A stretch of 64,000 nucleotides of DNA from Pseudomonas sp. GM41(2012) (GTDB taxonomy: Bacteria; Pseudomonadota; Gammaproteobacteria; Pseudomonadales; Pseudomonadaceae): contig NZ_AKJN02000008.1 in assembly GCF_000282315.2 (NCBI RefSeq), forward strand, positions 248,001-312,000, written 5' to 3'. Within the stretch, counting starts at the first letter, position 1, and the number at the start of each line of letters is the position of its first letter. The notes beneath the pieces were generated by a model. That model did not search any database. It was not told the DNA's origin and saw nothing but the letters and a program-made list of their open reading frames with translations. Shown piece by piece: positions 7,461 to 16,828 of this stretch. The position numbers were made by a program, and so were the translations under genes.

Positions 7461-7726
7461 GGGCTGAGACAGGCATCGCTCGTTGGGTCGTGACTGGCGT
7501 TGGAGGTGAAGGCCACAACGAAAATCGTACAGCCCGGCGGCGGGAAAGAAAGCGGGGCGCTCCTGCTCGATTCGAAAAATCAGTCATCTTGCCCATCTCC
7601 TCGGGTGTTCTCGGAACCCTCCTACAGTTTTACTGCTGCGCATTTGTTAGCGTTTGTGCATTCACATTGATGTTGGAAAAAACTTCAATTTAACGGGGGT
7701 ATCCAAGGAATAAAGTCGGTCAAATC
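7461..7726. other. Promoter-bearing spacer at the left edge of the AT-rich block
   Basis: Together with the terminator this makes a gap of just over 300 bases. Composition shifts from GC-rich to AT-rich near 7600. I see no gene; the promoter of the glycosyltransferase gene should be here but I cannot fix its boxes. Confidence 0.4.
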
Positions 7727-8947
7727 ATGAATTTACTCATTATTCATCAAAATTTCCCCGGTCAATTTCGGCATGTTGCATTGGCGGCGCTGAGTCGACC
7801 AGGCATGTCAGTTACTGCGATAGGGCGAGATACTGCTCCAGGTGTTCCTGGAATAAAGCTCTTTCGATATCGGCCTGTAAGAAAAAGATCAGGTGGTGTT
7901 CATCCGTATTTGCATAAATATGAAGAATCGATACTAGATGGTCAGCAAGTCCTTAGAGTGTTGGCGAAGCTCAAGCAAGAAGGTTATTACCCTGATGTGA
8001 TACTCGCTCATCCGGGATGGGGTGACACACTGTTCGTAAAGGATGTTTATCCTGACATTCCGCTCATTCATTTCTGTGAATATTATTATCATTCAACGGG
8101 TACGGATATGGGGTTCGATCCGGAATTTCCGTGTGCCGTAGATGCATCATCAAGGCTTCGTCTCTTGAATTCGATGCATCTTTTGAACCTTGAGCAATGT
8201 GATGTAGGAATTTCGCCAACACACTGGCAGCGCAGTCTGTTCCCGCCCATTTATCACTCTAAAATTCATGTGATTCATGAGGGCATCCCTTTGCAATCTC
8301 CCGGGCCTGTGCCGGTTGCTTCTGTAACGTTACCCAGCGGGCACGTGATAAAAGCCGGACAATCAATCGTGACGTACGTTGCCAGAAACCTCGAACCCTA
8401 TCGTGGATTTCATAGTTTCATGAGGTCCATTCCATACATTCAAGCCCAGTGCCCAGACGCCCAAATCGTAATAGTAGGTGGAGATGGCGTAAGTTATGGG
8501 CGCATGCCTATAGGGTATGACAACTGGCGCAGCAAAATGGTGGCTGAATTAAAAGTGGATCTTTCAAAGGTGCACTTTGCCGGCAAACTGCCTTATGCAA
8601 CTTATAGAGCTGTTTTGCGGGTTTCAGATGTTCATGTTTATTTAACTTATCCCTTCGTTCTGTCTTGGTCATTGCTAGAGGCTATGGCGTCTGGATGTGT
8701 CGTTGTAGGTTCCGATACCGCTCCAGTCAAGGAAGTGATTGTTGACGGTGTAAATGGATTACTGGTGGGTTTCTTTGATGGTGAAGCGATAGCGGGAAAG
8801 GTTTGCAATGTTCTACGGTTTCCGGATGATTTTAGTTTAATTAAAAAATCTTCGAAATTGACAGCGAGCAGGTTCGATGTAAAGGATGGAGTAAAAGGCT
8901 ATTTTGAGATTTTTGATCGCGTGATGTCTGGTTGTTGTTCTAGATAA
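7727..8947 (+). CDS. GT4-like glycosyltransferase
   Basis: A 406-aa protein with a two-Rossmann GT-B fold architecture. The N-terminus MNLLIIHQNFPGQFRHVA is typical of the 'Glyco_trans_4_3' type, followed by the acceptor-side segment VILAHPGWGDTLFVKDVYPD. The C-terminal donor domain contains VTYVARNLEPYRGFHSFMR, VHVYLTYPFVLSWSLLEAMASGC and DTAPVKEVIVDGVNGLLV. The first Glu of the usual EX7E motif is not present; the second is in LLEAM. No Shine-Dalgarno lies close to the ATG (AAGGA is about 18 bases away). The gene is clearly AT-richer than the flanking chromosome. It precedes, on the same strand, the TM protein and the RTX protein. A role in glycosylating a surface or secreted product is possible but unproven. 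Confidence 0.8.
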   Translation: MNLLIIHQNFPGQFRHVALAALSRPGMSVTAIGRDTAPGVPGIKLFRYRPVRKRSGGVHPYLHKYEESILDGQQVLRVLAKLKQEGYYPDVILAHPGWGDTLFVKDVYPDIPLIHFCEYYYHSTGTDMGFDPEFPCAVDASSRLRLLNSMHLLNLEQCDVGISPTHWQRSLFPPIYHSKIHVIHEGIPLQSPGPVPVASVTLPSGHVIKAGQSIVTYVARNLEPYRGFHSFMRSIPYIQAQCPDAQIVIVGGDGVSYGRMPIGYDNWRSKMVAELKVDLSKVHFAGKLPYATYRAVLRVSDVHVYLTYPFVLSWSLLEAMASGCVVVGSDTAPVKEVIVDGVNGLLVGFFDGEAIAGKVCNVLRFPDDFSLIKKSSKLTASRFDVKDGVKGYFEIFDRVMSGCCSR

Positions 8948-8978
8948 GTTTTTTGATCATTTTAAAATGGAGTTTGAA

Positions 8979-9836
8979 ATGCGTAAATTGTTTCGCAAGG
9001 GCGTAAGTCGGTGGTGTAAGGCGATACTGAAGTACGGTTTGGTTTTGGCTCTGTGCTATTGGGTTGTGGATTTTTATATTGAATGGGAACGCATGGCAGA
9101 AGCACGAGAACATCGTTATCAGGAATCAAAAAAATGTAGTCAAAAACTTGCAGGTATGGAACACGTTCCTATATTGGGAGGGGGGCTCCTTGATAGAACT
9201 AAAATACCAGGGTTTCATTTTGGTTCTTCAACGAGGGACGGGCTGTGTATTGCAGATGTTCTTGAGGGTTCTTTTTGGTGGACGGGGACTGAACTCCGCA
9301 CAGAGTATCAGGAGAGCGGGAAAGAGCCTCCATCCAGTTGGGGGCATTTCAATGTGGCGGCCAGGCTATACACCAGAAAACCATCTACCGAACCATACAA
9401 TATGGGATATCAGGTTGTTGATTGGCCTGAAGAACTCACTGTGATACTAAAAAATTACCCGGGCTTGGAACTCTGGCTTGATGCTCCCCCTCCTAGTATT
9501 AAGAATGAGTTCTCAATAAAAAATTTTGTAATTCGTGATTGGCGTCGACGTGACGGAACACCTCGCGTTATAGCTTGTAACGGTTTGGGTTCTCCGGCCA
9601 AGGAAGTTTTGGCAAGTGGTCTTAGTAGGAAAGACCTACTGAGATTTAATAAATCACAATTGGAAAGTTTAGATTTTGGTGATTTGGATGCCTATTGCAC
9701 GGTCGGGTTACATGATTTTGATTTTGCAGGAGGCGATGCTCGTGTGGGAACTGGAACGGGGTCGCTACTTGGCGCTCCCATAGCGCTTCAGTTGATTAGT
9801 GAATATCTTTCGCGTTCCATAATTACAGGGAAGTAA
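8979..9836 (+). CDS. Unknown membrane-anchored protein preceding the RTX gene
   Basis: A 285-aa protein I do not recognise. It starts MRKLFRKGVSRWCK, preceded by GGAG at seven bases, which favours this ATG over one 12 bases upstream. A single TM segment (AILKYGLVLALCYWVVDFYI, about 15-34) follows a basic N-terminus. The remaining 250 residues would therefore be periplasmic, with motifs such as IPGFHFGSSTRDGLCIADVLEGSFWWTG and a Gly-rich end GGDARVGTGTGSLLGAPIAL. Its stop is two bases from the RTX start (TAA TA ATG), so the two are translationally coupled. That coupling suggests a dedicated partner, for example immunity, chaperone or localisation factor. AT-rich codon use matches its neighbours. 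Confidence 0.72.
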   Translation: MRKLFRKGVSRWCKAILKYGLVLALCYWVVDFYIEWERMAEAREHRYQESKKCSQKLAGMEHVPILGGGLLDRTKIPGFHFGSSTRDGLCIADVLEGSFWWTGTELRTEYQESGKEPPSSWGHFNVAARLYTRKPSTEPYNMGYQVVDWPEELTVILKNYPGLELWLDAPPPSIKNEFSIKNFVIRDWRRRDGTPRVIACNGLGSPAKEVLASGLSRKDLLRFNKSQLESLDFGDLDAYCTVGLHDFDFAGGDARVGTGTGSLLGAPIALQLISEYLSRSIITGK

Positions 9837-9838
9837 TA

Positions 9839-12800
9839 ATGAGCTATGTTTTTAATGATTCAGAGAAAAGGAAAATTTTCGATGCTGTCAGTAAGTGCGA
9901 TGGGATGGTATTTGAACCGAAAAGAAAATTTTATGATGCGGTAGCGATAGAGGGGCGAAATTGTGCACCTTTCTATCAGGCGTTATCAGATATTATTGGT
10001 GAGAAACTTTCTGGGCGAGATTTTTTCGATTCACATGTCAAGGGTACGTTAAAGAGTGCCAAATTGTGGCTTGATGTGGCGATTGATGCCAATGGAGGGC
10101 GCGGTGCTTACTCTGCTTTGATCCGTGCTTATACGGTACGGCAAGGACAATTGAGGTTGAATGAAAAGTTTAGTGCAGAGTTGATGCAGGAGTCATCTAA
10201 TGGGGTGGCAGTCAATTTCGTTAACTCTCTGATACACGGATCAGTAATAGATGATTTGGATCCGTGGACAGTGCCTTTAATTAGTCAGATCGCTTCCATC
10301 GACGCAAGAGCCGTTGGTGAAATATTGTTCAGGCGGAAGATTGGTAAAGAAGACACTGCCTCAAGTCGTAATTCAGGATGGTCGGGCACAATCGCCTTTA
10401 GCCTGTTGGGTGGGGAGTTTCCCCATGAAACGTGGAGGTTAATATCGGCAGGTGATCCCGGATCGGAAATAAAAGGCAGTCATGAACAAGCAAAGGTTAA
10501 TAGAATCGATGATTTCAAGAACATCCTGTTTGCCATAGACTCATACAGTGTGGCGCTTGAAGCGGTGATCAAAAATTTTGGCAGGAATATTTTTGAGAGC
10601 TTGTTTTCAGTTGTGCCAGAGCAGATAAATGTGGCGCTTAGTAGTGGGAGTGTTAATCCGTTAATCCAGTATGTGGTTAAAGGCACGCCTATTTCGCCAG
10701 TGGTTAATCTGATATTAAGATACGGCGTGAATGCCTTTTTTGACATGTTTAGACGAACCTACGAAGGTGACGCTACTTTTACGGCGACTACGGATGAAAC
10801 GTTTGCTGCTAACGCCTATACATTTTTCTCATCGCTATCACCGAGTCAATCCCAAAGCATTGTTGCCAAGACGATTGGGGAGTACGGCAGCGCTTCGGAG
10901 TGGGGCGTACTAGCCGCCGCGGATACGTCTACCGGGCAGGCGTTACGTAACTCTCTCAAACACCTGAGTGAAATAGTTATAGAAAGAGGCGAAGATTTTT
11001 CAGGTCATGGTCTGGAACTCTATGACCCGAAAACTGGCGAAGGTGCCATTACTGAACAATGGCTATTTGATCGCGCAGATATGTTAGGCCGCCTGATAGC
11101 CAGTGCCAACGGATCATTCGGTGAAAACACGGCTCAGAAGTTCTCTTACTCAGATCTAGCATCAGGTAAACAAGCGCCAATGACTACAGGGGTTTCAAAT
11201 CCGCTGGTTATGTTTGGTGATGAGGGAAGCCGTTCGTTCAGCGGTGGAACAAACATCGACCATCTCTATGGTGGGGCGGGCAATGACACGATCAACGGCC
11301 TGGACGGACATGATCATATTGAAGGTGATCATGGTAACGACTCGTTAACCGGCGGAGACGGGAATGATGCGCTGCACGGGATGTCCGGTGATGATGTATT
11401 AGTGGGGGGTAAAGGTAACGATATTCTGATTGGCGGTGCAGGCAATGATCGATATGAATTTTCGAGTGGCGATGGAGTCGATCAGATTTTCGATTTGAAC
11501 GCCGATGGTCAGATACTTATAAATGGCCTTCCGATTCCCCTCCCTAAACGTAGTGGTCCTCTGAGCAATACCTGGATTACTGAAGATGGCACTATTATTT
11601 TAACCCTCATCGAAGAATTCTCTGGAAGTACACTTACTATCAAACACGGTCAGAATGACGTGATTCTTATTAAACACTACACGCCAGGAAAGTTGGGTAT
11701 TCGGCTCCCTGATTACGAAGGTAAACCCTTGTCAGGCTCCGATCTAATCGTCGTGGGCGATTGGAAAGCAAAAGATATCGACCCGAATGTTCCCGGTGAT
11801 CAGTTCTCTTACGATGAGTTGGGGAACGTTTTGGTGCGAGAGGTTAAGCAGAGAAATAAGGCCGACTCGCTTTACGGATCGCCGAACGACGACGTCATTA
11901 TTGGGCTTGGTGGTTCTGATCGGTTATTCGGTAAAGCTGGAAATGACCGGTTGTTTGGAGATAAGCAATCAACAATCGAACAAGCGTTGGCTGATGGAGA
12001 CCTTCGCGGGAAGGATAGTCGTGGCGATTGGCTTGATGGGGGACAGGGAGATGATCTACTTGTGGGCACCGGGTCCCGAGACGTGCTGCTCGGCGGCATC
12101 GGTCGAGATACGCTAATTGGAGGCGCCGGCGATGACAATTTATCCGGTGATGATGTGACCGGTGTGTTGGAGAAAAACTGGAATTTTAAAAGGGTTGACG
12201 TTCCGCTCGGTAAGGGGGGCGTCAGCATGCGAAACGTGTATGCCAAAGCGTCCCTCAGCAACCCATTGGAGGGTGGCAATGACATTCTTTACGGTCAAGG
12301 TGGCCGGGATTTTATCAATGGCGGCTGGGGGGACGATTTGCTCGATGGCGGAACTGAAAACGATGTCCTGAGCGGCGATGGGGGAAATGACACGCTTAGT
12401 GGCGGGGACGGCAACGACACATTGGCGGGAGACAACCTTGATTGGGCTGGTGGTCTCCAAAGCAGACACCACGGCAACGATTTGTTGGTTGGGGGGGATG
12501 GCAATGATGAACTTGCTGGAAACGGTGGTAGCGATGTGTTGTACGGCGGAATGGGTAACGATGATTTAAAAGGAGATGACCCTGTATTGCGGGGTATTGA
12601 GGGTGATGCCGCAAATTATTTTGGTAACGATTTTCTTGATGGTGGTGCCGGTGACGACACCCTTCAAGGTGGCGGTGCTGATGATTCACTTTATGGCGGT
12701 GCAGGTAACGATAATTTATCTGGCGATTACATCGATCACCCAGCTCGTCACCACGGTAACGATTTTCTTGATGGCGGTGTTGGTGATGACTCGCTTTTCG

Positions 12801-15430
12801 GCATGGGTGGCTCCGATACGTTGATAGGGGGGCAAGGGAATGACGCCTTGGATGGAGATGAGCACAACCTGAAAGCGGGAGTAACTAATGATGACTACAT
12901 TCAAGGAAATGAAGGAAACGACACGCTCTGGGGAGGCTTGGGCGCCGATACGCTTTATGGAGGTGCTGATAATGACTTCTTGCTGGGTGATTATGAACAA
13001 ACGCCCGAAACAGAACATGGTGCAGATTATCTTGATGGAGGTTCAGGGAACGACACTCTGTTAGGCGGTGGTGGAAACGACACGTTATATGGTGGTGCAG
13101 GTGTGGACTATCTTCGCGGTGGCCCCGGCAATAACGTTTTTGGAGGAGGCATCGGCAACGACTATCTGGATGGGCAAGACGGTGATGATACTTATTATTT
13201 CGGTGCCGGTGATGGTCTCGACGTTATCGCAGATGCAGGCGGAAATAACGTCATAAAATTTGGATCTGGATTTACTGCGGATAGTTTAAAGGCTGACATC
13301 ATTGTTGTTGATATTGGGCCGGTGTTACGGCTGTCAAATGGTTCAGGTGACGCCATTCTGATCCGTAACTTTGAAAAATGGCAAAATTCATCATTTAGTT
13401 TCAGTGACGGGGATACTTTAAATTTTCAGGATGTTATGAAAATAGTCCAGCGACCGGCAGACGTTTCGCCTTTGGCAGAAACATCTCTGGTAGGTGGTGC
13501 AGACGGAAGTAGCGTCGAGGTTACAGATAGCCATAGTGTTACGGAGCAATCTGGAGATAATGACAATTCTAATGGGGCGGCGGGCACCAATAACGCCGCG
13601 GCCGATACTCCTCGCCTTGAAGGTGATAGTGGAAAACTGTGGGGCGAAGAGTTTCTGGCGAATATGAAAAAGCGCCGCTCGGCATTGTTACTGGCATCGG
13701 GGTTCGTGCTAAATGCTCAGGGCGCCTGGAGTAAAAACCATATTACTGATGATGAGTACGGCTATCACGAACAAACTAATTTAATGCTTGAAAGCTTCCA
13801 GGCAGGAACATTGTCGGAAACCCCGGATCGAATGAGTCTTGTTCCTGGTAGAGCAGTACTCAGTGTGAGATCCGCAAATACAACGTCCCGCACTGAGTCA
13901 ATACCTTCAGCGGTAGGCGGGCTGAAATATACGCCAAAACAAGAGCCGCAATACTATCCCTCTGGCTCAAGCTATAGTGGATTTGCTTTAAGTGCTGGTG
14001 AAGTTGTCGTCGAAAATAAAAGCGTCACAGGTGTCGTTCAAGGTTGGTATGTTTATCCTGCTGGAAGCTTTGAAAATGGTGCGGTTAGTTATAAGCAGTT
14101 CAGATGGGATGTCACGACTGAAACCATTAAGCACCAAGTTGTTCAGGGCGATGATGCAGGCGGTAGAGTAAATCTCGAAGGTGGCAATATTTTCCATGGC
14201 GGGACGGGCGATGATTTAGTAGTCACCTGTAAGGATCCCGACGTTTATTATGGTGAGCATGAAGGTAAGACACCCGGCGCGTTTCTTTCAGGCGGGGCAG
14301 GAAACGATACGCTACTTGGATCAGATGGTGCAGATTATTTAATCAGTGGTTCAGGGCATGATTGGCTTTACGGTGAGGAGGGACCTGACACTTATATAAT
14401 AGGCGCGCATGCTGGAGCGACTACCATTGTTGCGGATATATTAAGCCCTGTTTTTCACCGTCCTGAAGTTGGGGTTGCTGGGTGGAAATCTGAGTTCGGA
14501 CTAGACGATACTGATACCGTTAGACTTCCGGATGGGATAATTCTTGAGCAGTTGCAATTAAGCTGGGGTGCCGTATTGGTTGAAGCGGTCAATATAGAGC
14601 TATCACCAGAACCACAGCGCGGCACCTATCGCAGTCCACCCCGAGGGCTGATGCTGTACTCAACGCTGGATATTTCCTGGGGTAAGGAACAACAAGTTCG
14701 TATTGTATTGCCGAATGCAAGTGATCTTGGTGGTTCTGGTATTGAGGTTATAAAGTTTGCAGATGGTGCGACCATTCGCTTGGAACAGCTTATCGCTAAC
14801 AGCAAATTAGGCCCTGCTCCTGATAATTACCACGGTGGCGTTTTTGTGGCGGGTGCTCCTTTGGTCAGATCTTCTCGTGATAATAAAGCGCTTCCTCTCG
14901 TTGGTGGTCGAGGTGATGACACTTTGAGTGGGGCAGGTGAGATAAGAGGCATGCAGGGAGATGACTCGATTTCGGGCGGTCCAGGAGACGATGTTCTTTG
15001 GGGAGGACCGGGTGACGACACTCTAGCAGGTGGCTCGGGCAATGACGTTTACAAATATGACGGGCTGGGAAGAGATTTGATCGTTAATGCATCTGGCGGT
15101 ATTGATGGAATCGATTTTACGGATTTCGATGCATCCATCCAACAGCTGAAATTTCACCGCGATAATGATGATCTCGTCGTAGTGGTGAATTATGGTTCGT
15201 CTCCGAAGATACGAGTGGTTAATCATTTTTCAGGAGGCGATGCTGCGATAAGTTTTATAAGAGTACAAGGAGTTGACAGAACTCCTCAAGATTACACTGC
15301 GGATCAACTTGTTGAGCTTCTACACGCTTTGCCCCCGCTAAGGGATGTGGAAGACATCTTGTTGCGTAATGACGATGAAGCGTTGCAGGCCGTGAAGGAA
15401 ATAATGCAATTTTATGAGCTTAACGGTTAA
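9839..15430 (+). CDS. Giant RTX (hemolysin-type calcium-binding) protein
   Basis: An 1863-aa protein. Residues 1-460 form a non-repetitive, mostly helical N-terminal region that I cannot assign. Nonapeptide GGxGxDxLx blocks follow at about 464-544, 678-770, 811-1127, 1451-1520 and 1689-1740, in all several dozen units that should bind calcium as parallel beta-rolls. Between them lie linker modules such as LIKHYTPGKLGIRL (about 615-628), characteristic of FrpC-like RTX proteins, and ILIRNFEKW. An unusual central non-RTX region spans about 1200-1450 (Ser/Asn/Ala-rich linker, then KKRRSALLLASGFVLNAQGAW). There is no N-terminal signal peptide, so export by a type I system using a C-terminal signal is expected. 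No HlyB/HlyD/TolC genes are adjacent. The last residues, FYELNG, are not a textbook type I terminus. Confidence 0.9.
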   Translation: MSYVFNDSEKRKIFDAVSKCDGMVFEPKRKFYDAVAIEGRNCAPFYQALSDIIGEKLSGRDFFDSHVKGTLKSAKLWLDVAIDANGGRGAYSALIRAYTVRQGQLRLNEKFSAELMQESSNGVAVNFVNSLIHGSVIDDLDPWTVPLISQIASIDARAVGEILFRRKIGKEDTASSRNSGWSGTIAFSLLGGEFPHETWRLISAGDPGSEIKGSHEQAKVNRIDDFKNILFAIDSYSVALEAVIKNFGRNIFESLFSVVPEQINVALSSGSVNPLIQYVVKGTPISPVVNLILRYGVNAFFDMFRRTYEGDATFTATTDETFAANAYTFFSSLSPSQSQSIVAKTIGEYGSASEWGVLAAADTSTGQALRNSLKHLSEIVIERGEDFSGHGLELYDPKTGEGAITEQWLFDRADMLGRLIASANGSFGENTAQKFSYSDLASGKQAPMTTGVSNPLVMFGDEGSRSFSGGTNIDHLYGGAGNDTINGLDGHDHIEGDHGNDSLTGGDGNDALHGMSGDDVLVGGKGNDILIGGAGNDRYEFSSGDGVDQIFDLNADGQILINGLPIPLPKRSGPLSNTWITEDGTIILTLIEEFSGSTLTIKHGQNDVILIKHYTPGKLGIRLPDYEGKPLSGSDLIVVGDWKAKDIDPNVPGDQFSYDELGNVLVREVKQRNKADSLYGSPNDDVIIGLGGSDRLFGKAGNDRLFGDKQSTIEQALADGDLRGKDSRGDWLDGGQGDDLLVGTGSRDVLLGGIGRDTLIGGAGDDNLSGDDVTGVLEKNWNFKRVDVPLGKGGVSMRNVYAKASLSNPLEGGNDILYGQGGRDFINGGWGDDLLDGGTENDVLSGDGGNDTLSGGDGNDTLAGDNLDWAGGLQSRHHGNDLLVGGDGNDELAGNGGSDVLYGGMGNDDLKGDDPVLRGIEGDAANYFGNDFLDGGAGDDTLQGGGADDSLYGGAGNDNLSGDYIDHPARHHGNDFLDGGVGDDSLFGMGGSDTLIGGQGNDALDGDEHNLKAGVTNDDYIQGNEGNDTLWGGLGADTLYGGADNDFLLGDYEQTPETEHGADYLDGGSGNDTLLGGGGNDTLYGGAGVDYLRGGPGNNVFGGGIGNDYLDGQDGDDTYYFGAGDGLDVIADAGGNNVIKFGSGFTADSLKADIIVVDIGPVLRLSNGSGDAILIRNFEKWQNSSFSFSDGDTLNFQDVMKIVQRPADVSPLAETSLVGGADGSSVEVTDSHSVTEQSGDNDNSNGAAGTNNAAADTPRLEGDSGKLWGEEFLANMKKRRSALLLASGFVLNAQGAWSKNHITDDEYGYHEQTNLMLESFQAGTLSETPDRMSLVPGRAVLSVRSANTTSRTESIPSAVGGLKYTPKQEPQYYPSGSSYSGFALSAGEVVVENKSVTGVVQGWYVYPAGSFENGAVSYKQFRWDVTTETIKHQVVQGDDAGGRVNLEGGNIFHGGTGDDLVVTCKDPDVYYGEHEGKTPGAFLSGGAGNDTLLGSDGADYLISGSGHDWLYGEEGPDTYIIGAHAGATTIVADILSPVFHRPEVGVAGWKSEFGLDDTDTVRLPDGIILEQLQLSWGAVLVEAVNIELSPEPQRGTYRSPPRGLMLYSTLDISWGKEQQVRIVLPNASDLGGSGIEVIKFADGATIRLEQLIANSKLGPAPDNYHGGVFVAGAPLVRSSRDNKALPLVGGRGDDTLSGAGEIRGMQGDDSISGGPGDDVLWGGPGDDTLAGGSGNDVYKYDGLGRDLIVNASGGIDGIDFTDFDASIQQLKFHRDNDDLVVVVNYGSSPKIRVVNHFSGGDAAISFIRVQGVDRTPQDYTADQLVELLHALPPLRDVEDILLRNDDEALQAVKEIMQFYELNG

Positions 15431-15531
15431 TTATTACTTCGATGCCAAACAGGTGATGACTACAAACAATTCCTCCGCTTGCGGTAAGAGGCTCGTGCCG
15501 GAAATAGGGTAGGAACGAAGTGCAGTAGCAT

Positions 15532-15577
15532 GGCTTGCCCGCGATAAGGCCTTGAGATAGCCATCGCGGGCAATGCC
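15532..15577. repeat. REP-like palindrome
   Basis: GGCTTGCCCGCGAT and ATCGCGGGCAATGCC form an imperfect hairpin between the convergent RTX and hydrolase genes. It resembles the 'CTTGCCCGCGATGG' REP class of fluorescent pseudomonads and marks the right edge of the AT-rich block. Confidence 0.7.
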
Positions 15578-15592
15578 CCGATTTCAGTATTC

Positions 15593-16696
15593 CTACAGAT
15601 CGGCCAGAGGATGCCGGCCTTCCCAGGCCTTGTGGAAATGCGCTTCTACCACCGCATCCGGCAGGTTATTGATGTCTGGCCAGTGCCAATGCGGTTTTTG
15701 ATCCTTGTCGATCAACCGTGCGCGCACGCCTTCGCTGAACTCAGGATGACGGCAGCAGTTGAGGCTCATGGTGTATTCCATCTGAAAGACTTGAGCCAGC
15801 GACATGTGCCGGGCGCGGGCGATCTGTTCCCACACTAGATGAGCGGTCAGGGGCGAGCCTTCGCTCATGGTTTTCGCGGCACGGCTGAGCAGCAGATCCG
15901 TGCTGTCACGCAGCTGGCTGATGGCCTTCCAGGCGCAGCGCACGTCACTGACATCCAGCAGCTCATCGATCTGCTGGCGTCGTGGCAGCCACTGGGCTTC
16001 GGGCATTTGCGCGATGGCTTCCTGCTGCAAGGCCTTGAGCAGGCTGTTCAGCTGCATCGGCGTCTGTTCCTGCCAGTTCAACTGCAGAAGGCCTTCCATC
16101 AGCTCTTCCTGCTGTTCATCGAGCAGGAAACGGTCGGCCAGGTCCAGATCGATCGCATCGCGACCGTTTATATGGGCGCCGGTCAGGCCGAGAAACAATC
16201 CGAGCTTGCCGGGCAGACGCGACAGAAACCAACTGGCCCCGACATCCGGGTACAAACCGATGCTGATCTCCGGCATCGCCAACCGGCTGCTCGGCGTAAC
16301 AATTCTAATGCCCGCCCCTTGCAGCAGCCCCATGCCGCCGCCGAGCACATAGCCATGCCCCCAGCAGATCAGCGGTTTAGGATAAGTGTGCAGATTGAAG
16401 TCCAGGCGATATTCCGCCGCAAAGAAATGCGCGGCCAGCGGCGGCACTTCGCCAGGATGGGCACGACAGGCTTCCACCAGGCTGCGGACTTCGCCACCGG
16501 CGCAAAAGGCTTTGGCACCGTTGCCGCGCAGCACGACGCAGACGATTTGTGGCTCTTTGGCCCAGACGTCCAGTTGATCGCGCAAGGCGTTGATCATCGG
16601 CAAGGACAGGGCATTGAGGGACTTTTCGGCATCCAGGCTGGCGACTCCGATGCGTGCGCCGTCGGTGCCAGTGAGTTCTTCGAAGTGCAGATTCAT
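15593..16696 (-). CDS. Enoyl-CoA hydratase/isomerase family protein, probable 3-hydroxyisobutyryl-CoA hydrolase
   Basis: A 367-aa crotonase-fold protein with the longer HIBCH layout. FCAGGEVRSL (about 63-72) and HGYVLGGGMGLLQG (about 114-127) form the oxyanion hole, followed by AMPEISIGLYPDVGASWFLSRLPG (about 139-162), which supplies the catalytic Glu/Asp seen in HIBCH. The C-terminal region SLAQVFQMEYTMS and EFSEGVRARLIDKDQKPHW is typical of this hydrolase. It would hydrolyse 3-hydroxyisobutyryl-CoA in valine breakdown, though Pseudomonas paralogues may have other acyl-CoA substrates. It is monocistronic, divergent from ung. Confidence 0.85.
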   Translation of the reverse strand: MNLHFEELTGTDGARIGVASLDAEKSLNALSLPMINALRDQLDVWAKEPQIVCVVLRGNGAKAFCAGGEVRSLVEACRAHPGEVPPLAAHFFAAEYRLDFNLHTYPKPLICWGHGYVLGGGMGLLQGAGIRIVTPSSRLAMPEISIGLYPDVGASWFLSRLPGKLGLFLGLTGAHINGRDAIDLDLADRFLLDEQQEELMEGLLQLNWQEQTPMQLNSLLKALQQEAIAQMPEAQWLPRRQQIDELLDVSDVRCAWKAISQLRDSTDLLLSRAAKTMSEGSPLTAHLVWEQIARARHMSLAQVFQMEYTMSLNCCRHPEFSEGVRARLIDKDQKPHWHWPDINNLPDAVVEAHFHKAWEGRHPLADL

Positions 16697-16828
16697 CGTG
16701 ACCTCGATCGGGAATTTGAGCGTTCAGTATGATCGCTATGTAGGAAAGTGCCGGATCTGCGTCAGATCAATTGACAAGCGTGATGGGCTTTCCTAGGGTT
16801 CGCCCCATTGTTTTTGCCGGATGTAACC

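Noticed and set aside
11231..15060. Tandem short repeats resembling a repeat array
   Set aside because: They are degenerate codons of the RTX nonapeptide within one open frame, not CRISPR units; there are no constant repeats with unique spacers.
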